Below, piece after piece: positions 59,873 through 64,000 of a stretch of 64,000 nucleotides of DNA (position 1 is the stretch's first letter; each line of letters begins with the position of its first letter). Under the pieces are notes generated by a model. That model saw only the letters and a program-made list of their open reading frames with translations. It ran no database searches and was not told where the DNA came from. A program made the position numbers and the translations under genes. The stretch covers positions 310,001 through 374,000 of the forward strand of contig NZ_JACEOG010000001.1 in NCBI RefSeq assembly GCF_013868155.1, given 5' to 3'. Source of the DNA: Aeromicrobium phoceense. Lineage in GTDB: Bacteria; Actinomycetota; Actinomycetes; Propionibacteriales; Nocardioidaceae.

Positions 59873-61150
59873 ATGCGTCTTCGCCTGCTCGCCTGTTCCG
59901 TGATCGCCGTCCTCACCGCGGCCACGCTCGGCACGCCCGCGGAGGCGGCCTCCAAGACGCCCGGCGGGGTCGGCCTGGTGTCGGTCACCGGCGCCGCCAC
60001 GTACGAGTCCGGGGGCAAGAAGTACGCCAAGGTCTCGATCACCTGGCCGAAGGCCACGCGAGCCAAGAAGTACCAGGTCTTCGCCGCGGGCTCCCGCGCC
60101 GGAGTCCTGAAGGCCAAGAAGGCCCGCGTCACCACGAAGTCCCGGCGGGCGACGATCACGAAGCTGCGCCGCAACCGCACCGTCTGGATCCAAGTGCGTG
60201 CCGTGAACGGCTCCAAGGCCGGCAAGCGGTCGGCCCGCATCGCCCGCGTGACCCCCGCCGCATCGAAGTCCCTCAGCACCAAGCGGTACCCCGCCTACAA
60301 GCTGATGAGCTACAACGTCTGCTCGAACGCGTGCAGCCGCTGGAGCTCGCGGATGCCCCTCGTGGTCCGGGAGGTCCAGCGGATCAGGCCCGACGTCCTG
60401 GCCGTCCAGGAGGCCAGCCAGTGGAAGGGCGCCCAGATCCCCGGCTACACCGAGACCCTCGGTGGCAAGGACAACCGCATCTTCTACCGCACCGCCGCCT
60501 TCGAGCAGGTGACGCAGCGACTGTCGGCCACCCAGCAGTCGTCCGAGTGCGAGACCACGTGGGACCCGGTCGCGAGGAAGGACGTGCGGGTCGAGCCGTG
60601 CGTCCTGCCGCTCGACGGCGTCGCCGAGCCCGAGGGCAAGGACGCGCCCTGGACGGTCCTGCGCCACCGGGCCAGCGGCCAGGCCGCGGTCTTCGTGGGC
60701 GTGCACCTCAAGGTCGACGAGGCCCGCTCGAACGCCGGAGTCCGCGCCTCCCAGACCTCGAAGATCTTCTCCGACCTCAACGGCCAGCTCGCCTGGTGGG
60801 GCAAGCGGATGCACAACCTGCCCGTCGTCCTGATCGGTGACTTCAACACGAACCGCAGTCGCGCCGGCAACAGCCGGCTCGAGTCCGTGATGCACGCGAA
60901 CGGCTTCTACGACGCCTACGAGCAGGCCCGCTCGGTGTCGCGCCAGCACTTCAACACCGCCAACCCGCGCTGGTCCACCCAGCCCGTCGTCGGTGTGACG
61001 TGGGGCGACCACGTGGACAAGGTCTGGGTGCGCCCCGGCCGGTCGCGCGTGGTGCAGTGGGCCAACGTGGGCCTGATGTCCGGCGGCCGCTTCGTGGCCC
61101 CGCTGCCCTCGGACCACCACCCGCTGCTGGTGCGCGCCCAGATCTCCTGA
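59873..61150 (+). CDS. Secreted EEP-fold phosphodiesterase/nuclease with fibronectin-like domain (3)
   Basis: This 425-residue third paralogue has a signal peptide (residues 1-25, LLACSVIAVLTAATLGTPAEA) and a single basic fibronectin-like segment (about 33-127). The EEP domain starts at MSYNVCSNAC near 145, then VLAVQEASQW, VFVGVHLKVDEARS, VVLIGDFNTNRS, GDHVDKVWV and the terminal SDHHPLLVRAQ. Two extra cysteines (SSECETTWD and VEPCVLP) may form a disulfide. Catalytic residues are complete. It has its own promoter and converges on the helicase gene with 16 bp between stops. Confidence 0.88.
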   Translation: MRLRLLACSVIAVLTAATLGTPAEAASKTPGGVGLVSVTGAATYESGGKKYAKVSITWPKATRAKKYQVFAAGSRAGVLKAKKARVTTKSRRATITKLRRNRTVWIQVRAVNGSKAGKRSARIARVTPAASKSLSTKRYPAYKLMSYNVCSNACSRWSSRMPLVVREVQRIRPDVLAVQEASQWKGAQIPGYTETLGGKDNRIFYRTAAFEQVTQRLSATQQSSECETTWDPVARKDVRVEPCVLPLDGVAEPEGKDAPWTVLRHRASGQAAVFVGVHLKVDEARSNAGVRASQTSKIFSDLNGQLAWWGKRMHNLPVVLIGDFNTNRSRAGNSRLESVMHANGFYDAYEQARSVSRQHFNTANPRWSTQPVVGVTWGDHVDKVWVRPGRSRVVQWANVGLMSGGRFVAPLPSDHHPLLVRAQIS

Positions 61151-61166
61151 CCCGGGCGCGCCGGCC

Positions 61167-62891
61167 TCAGCCCTTCTTGTGGCGGGGCTTCTTGTCCTTC
61201 GCGTCGGGCTTGGAGTACGGCTTGCCCGCGCCCTTGGCGTAGGGCTTCGACGGCGGACGCTTGCGGTCGCCGCCGGGACGGCCCGCGTCGGGCTGGATGT
61301 CGATCTTGCGGCCCGAGATGCGGGTGCCGGCCAGCTGGTCGAACACCGCGTCGGGCAGGTCGGCCGGCAGCTCCACGATCGTGTGCTCGAGCCCGATCGT
61401 GATCTTGCCGAAGTCCGAGCGCTTCAGGCCGCCCTCGTTCGCGAGCGCGCCGACGACCATCGCGGGCCGGATCTTGTGGCGCTTGCCGACCGCCAGACGG
61501 TAGGAGGCCATGCCGTCGGAGGTGGGACGCGGGGCGCGCTCACTGCGCTCGCGCGGGGCCCGCTTCTCCTGCGGCGGGTCGGGACGCAGGAAGAACTCCT
61601 TGTCGTCCTGGCCCATCACCGCGAGCGCGGCCGCGATGTCGGTCATGTCGACGTCGTGCTCCTGCGCGTACTGCTCGACGAGGCCGCGGTAGACGCTGAA
61701 CTGCGGATCGCCCATGGCGTTCGTGATCGAGCTGGCGAACCGGTCGGCGCGGCGGGCATTGACCTCGTCGGGCGTCGGCACCGGCATCTGCTCCACCGGA
61801 CGGCCCGAGACGCGCTCGAGGGACTCCAGCATCCGGCGCTCGCGCGGGGTGACGAACACGATGGCGTCGCCCGAGCGGCCGGCGCGGCCCGTGCGGCCGA
61901 TGCGGTGCACGTAGGCCTCGGGGTCGTGCGGGATGTCGTAGTTGACGACGTGCGTGATGCGGTCGACGTCGAGGCCGCGGGCGGCCACGTCGGTGGCCAC
62001 CACGATGTCGATCGCGCCGCTCTTGAGCTGGCCGACGGTGCGCTCGCGCTGCGCCTGGGCGAGGTCGCCGTTCAGCGCTGCCACGGTGTAGCCGCGGCTG
62101 CGGAGCTTCTCGGCGAGCTCCTCGGTGGCCGACTTCGTGCGCACGAAGATCAGCATCGCGTCGCCCTGCTCGACCTCGAGCACCCGCGTCAGCGCATCGA
62201 GCTTGTTGTGGTGCGAGACCGGCATCCACCGCTGGCGCACGCTCGTGGTGCTGCGCTTGGCCTCGGGCGTCGAGATGTCCTGCGGGTCGTGCAGGTAGCG
62301 CTTCGCGAGCCGGCGGATGCCCGGGGGCATCGTCGCGGAGAACAGCGCGACCTGCTTGTACTCGGGGGTGTCGGCCAGGATGCGCTCGACGTCCTCGGCG
62401 AAGCCCATGTTGAGCATCTCGTCGGCCTCGTCGAGGACGAGCATCTCCAGGTGCGACAGGTCGAGCGAGCCCCGGTCGAGGTGGTCGATCACGCGACCGG
62501 GCGTGCCGACGACGACCTGCGCGCCGCGCTTGAGGCCCTGCAGCTGGGCGCCGTAGCTCTGGCCGCCGTAGACCGGCAGCACCTTCAGGCCCGTGCCGGC
62601 GGAGTAGCTCTGGATCGCCTCGCTCACCTGCAGCGCGAGCTCGCGGGTGGGCGCCAGGACGAGCGCCTGCGTGCGCGGCGAGCCGGGGTCGAGGCGCTGG
62701 ACCATGGGCAGCGCGAACGCGGCGGTCTTGCCGGTGCCGGTCTGGGCCAGGCCCACGACGTCGCCGCCCTTGAGCAGCGCGGGGATCGCCTGCGCCTGGA
62801 TCGGGCTGGGCGTCTCGTAGCCGAGCCCGCGCACCACGGCGACGAGCGAGTCGTCCAGACCGAGGTCGTCGAAAGAGGTCTCTTCGGTCAT
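61167..62891 (-). CDS. DEAD-box ATP-dependent RNA helicase with DbpA-like RNA-binding domain
   Basis: This 574-residue helicase of the DeaD/CsdA type has the Q-motif region [14 protein letters not shown], Walker [47 protein letters not shown] and [10 protein letters not shown]. After about residue 460 a DbpA/CsdA-like RNA-recognition domain ([20 protein letters not shown]) and a Lys/Pro/Gly-rich basic tail follow. It likely unwinds rRNA or mRNA structures in ribosome assembly or cold. ATG 62891 shares a base with the YgfZ stop; a GTG one codon earlier is also possible. Confidence 0.95.
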   Translation of the reverse strand: MTEETSFDDLGLDDSLVAVVRGLGYETPSPIQAQAIPALLKGGDVVGLAQTGTGKTAAFALPMVQRLDPGSPRTQALVLAPTRELALQVSEAIQSYSAGTGLKVLPVYGGQSYGAQLQGLKRGAQVVVGTPGRVIDHLDRGSLDLSHLEMLVLDEADEMLNMGFAEDVERILADTPEYKQVALFSATMPPGIRRLAKRYLHDPQDISTPEAKRSTTSVRQRWMPVSHHNKLDALTRVLEVEQGDAMLIFVRTKSATEELAEKLRSRGYTVAALNGDLAQAQRERTVGQLKSGAIDIVVATDVAARGLDVDRITHVVNYDIPHDPEAYVHRIGRTGRAGRSGDAIVFVTPRERRMLESLERVSGRPVEQMPVPTPDEVNARRADRFASSITNAMGDPQFSVYRGLVEQYAQEHDVDMTDIAAALAVMGQDDKEFFLRPDPPQEKRAPRERSERAPRPTSDGMASYRLAVGKRHKIRPAMVVGALANEGGLKRSDFGKITIGLEHTIVELPADLPDAVFDQLAGTRISGRKIDIQPDAGRPGGDRKRPPSKPYAKGAGKPYSKPDAKDKKPRHKKG

Positions 62892-63817
62892 CACAGGTTC
62901 AATCCGGCCCGCACGTGCAGGCCTGCGTCGGGGTCGACGATCGGTTCCTGCGCGGCGGCGACGCCGTCGGCGAGGAGCGTGGCGTCGACCGGGGTGTTCC
63001 GCTTGATCAGCGCGAGCGCGATGGGCCCGAGCTCGTGGTGGCGTGCGGCGCTACCGACCTGCCCGACGACCTTGTCGCCGAGGAGGACGTCGGCACCGTG
63101 CGCCGGGAGGTGGTCGACGGAGCCGTCGACGTGGAGCAGGGTCAGCCGGCGGGGCGGGCGACCGAGGTTGTAGACGCGGGCCACCGTCTCCTGGCCCCGG
63201 TAGCAGCCCTTGTCGAGGTGGACGGCCGAGCCGAGCAGCCCGACCTCGTTGGGGATCGTGCGCTCGTCGGTGTCGAGGCCGAAGCGGGGCCGTCCCGCCT
63301 CGATCCGCAGCGCCTCCCAGGCCAGCACGCCCACGGGCGTGCCCGGCACGGAGGTCAGGTCGTCGGTGAGCTCGGTGACGAGGCCGTCGGCGTACCGGCC
63401 GACGACGAAGCGGTCGTCGACCGCCGCGACCTCGACGCGCGACATGAAGCGCATCCGGTCGAGGAACTGCACCAGCGCCGCGCCCGCACCGGGCTCGGTG
63501 TGGGCCCAGAAGGTCTCGCCGTCGTCGACACCGCTGAAGTCGTGCTCGATGCGGCCCTGGGGCGAGAGCAGCAGGACGTCGGTCCAGCGACCGGCGGCCA
63601 GGCCCTCGAGGTACTGCGTGGTGAGCGAGTGCAGCCAGGTCAGCCGGTCGGGACCGGTGATCCGCAGGACGTCGCGGTTGGAGAGGTCGACGAAGCCCTC
63701 GCCCGACAGCAGCGAGCGCTGCTCGGCGGCGAAGGTGGAGCCGTAGTGCGCCGCGACGCCCGCGTCGAGACCCTTGGAGTCGACGGCGCCCTGGCGGTCC
63801 AGCAGCGGGCTACGCAC
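62891..63817 (-). CDS. ygfZ: Folate-binding iron-sulfur cluster repair protein YgfZ
   Basis: This 308-residue protein is related to the T-protein of glycine cleavage and takes part in folate-dependent repair of Fe-S enzymes. The signature KGCYRGQE (residues 203-210, Cys205) is intact. FVDLSNRDVLRITGPDRLTWLHS (N-terminal), GLLGSAVHLD and LGPIALALIKRNTPV agree. The start is GTG at 63817, overlapping the upstream nitrobindin-like stop by 8 nt. The stop overlaps the helicase gene by 1 nt, so three genes form one operon. Confidence 0.95.
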   Translation of the reverse strand: MRSPLLDRQGAVDSKGLDAGVAAHYGSTFAAEQRSLLSGEGFVDLSNRDVLRITGPDRLTWLHSLTTQYLEGLAAGRWTDVLLLSPQGRIEHDFSGVDDGETFWAHTEPGAGAALVQFLDRMRFMSRVEVAAVDDRFVVGRYADGLVTELTDDLTSVPGTPVGVLAWEALRIEAGRPRFGLDTDERTIPNEVGLLGSAVHLDKGCYRGQETVARVYNLGRPPRRLTLLHVDGSVDHLPAHGADVLLGDKVVGQVGSAARHHELGPIALALIKRNTPVDATLLADGVAAAQEPIVDPDAGLHVRAGLNL

Positions 63818-64000
63818 GCTCGAGCTTTCCCCAGAGGTGCGACTGCATGGGCTGCCCCTCGGCGGCCATGTCGTGGGCGTACATCAGCGCGCCCTCGACG
63901 AGTCCGTACATCCGCTGTCCCGCGGTGTACTCCTTGGCGGTCACGGTGCGGGCCACGACGTCGGTGGCCAGGGTGATCCGGGCACCGTCCACCTCGCCGT
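63810..64000 (-). CDS. Nitrobindin-like (FABP family) protein, C-terminal fragment
   Basis: Only the last 63 codons are visible; the N-terminal part lies beyond the right edge. The segment RITLATDVVARTVTAKEYT, then MYGLVEGALMYAHDMAAEGQPMQSHLW, fits the C-terminal strands of the actinobacterial FABP/nitrobindin family. Those proteins bind heme in a beta-barrel and may isomerise peroxynitrite. An internal Met at 63992 is not the true start. It overlaps ygfZ by 8 nt, a neighbour seen often for this family. Confidence 0.85.
   Translation of the reverse strand, partial: GEVDGARITLATDVVARTVTAKEYTAGQRMYGLVEGALMYAHDMAAEGQPMQSHLWGKLERA

Overview
The window is GC-rich (about 70%), densely packed actinobacterial chromosome with no sign of plasmid, prophage, insertion sequence or CRISPR. 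Several local gene orders match those known from mycobacteria and other Actinobacteria: panG-like/panC/panD/coaX leading towards lysS and clpC; an XRE regulator, an HbhA-like protein and a DUF2516 protein; and a tmsA/tmsB pair for 10-methyl-branched (tuberculostearic-type) fatty acids. Together with the three DivIVA/Scy/FilP-like coiled-coil genes, this suits a Nocardioidaceae-type organism (Aeromicrobium or Nocardioides-like). That placement is inference, because there is no rRNA here.

Layout. 1-10024: the start of clpC, a four-gene cassette of poorly characterised proteins (lipocalin-like, repeat/coiled-coil, zinc metalloprotease, HEAT), lysS, an acyltransferase, a glycerophosphodiester phosphodiesterase and the pantothenate/CoA genes. 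10167-18601: a polysaccharide pyruvyl transferase gene, tRNA-Lys, a medium-chain oxidoreductase and a MacAB-like export operon with two adaptor genes and a lipoprotein gene. 18771-21931: three consecutive genes for long coiled-coil proteins. 22027-25687: a secreted protein followed by DUF1800 and DUF1501 proteins. 25704-30726: a PNPOx-like protein, a YhhN protein, an alpha/beta hydrolase, phosphoglucomutase, a DEDDh exonuclease and a membrane protein. 30785-36856: a complete Mrp cation/proton antiporter operon with mrpA and mrpB fused. 36895-41741: a small membrane protein and a five-gene operon (zincin, pirin, tmsA, tmsB, xth). 41879-47512: tRNA-Glu, tRNA-Asp and tRNA-Phe interleaved with membrane, redox, antiporter, gluQ and hemerythrin genes. 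47600-51688: a secreted DUF1906/peptidoglycan-binding protein, a LysE exporter, and a MarR-controlled DHA2 drug exporter. 51790-56664: typA, a PadR/membrane-protein pair and the hbhA locus. 56820-61150: three tandem secreted endonuclease/exonuclease/phosphatase-fold proteins with fibronectin-like domains. 61167-64000: a DEAD-box helicase, YgfZ and the end of a nitrobindin-like gene.

Genes are tightly packed. Most operonic junctions overlap by 1, 4 or 8 nt, many convergent pairs are separated by only 1-17 bp, and there is no gene-free stretch longer than 300 bp. At least ten genes have a TAnnnT -10 hexamer 6-9 nt before the start codon and no Shine-Dalgarno sequence, which suggests leaderless transcripts. 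At three junctions the TAG stop codon of the upstream gene is also the first half of that hexamer, always with 9 nt between the two genes.

The most interesting candidates for new biology are: the four-gene cassette between lysS and clpC, where mycobacteria carry lsr2; the coiled-coil trio with perfect 11-residue repeats; the stop-codon/promoter junctions; the three secreted nuclease-fold paralogues with a cysteine pair beside the catalytic Asn; and gluQ placed directly upstream of tRNA-Asp, the tRNA its product is known to modify.
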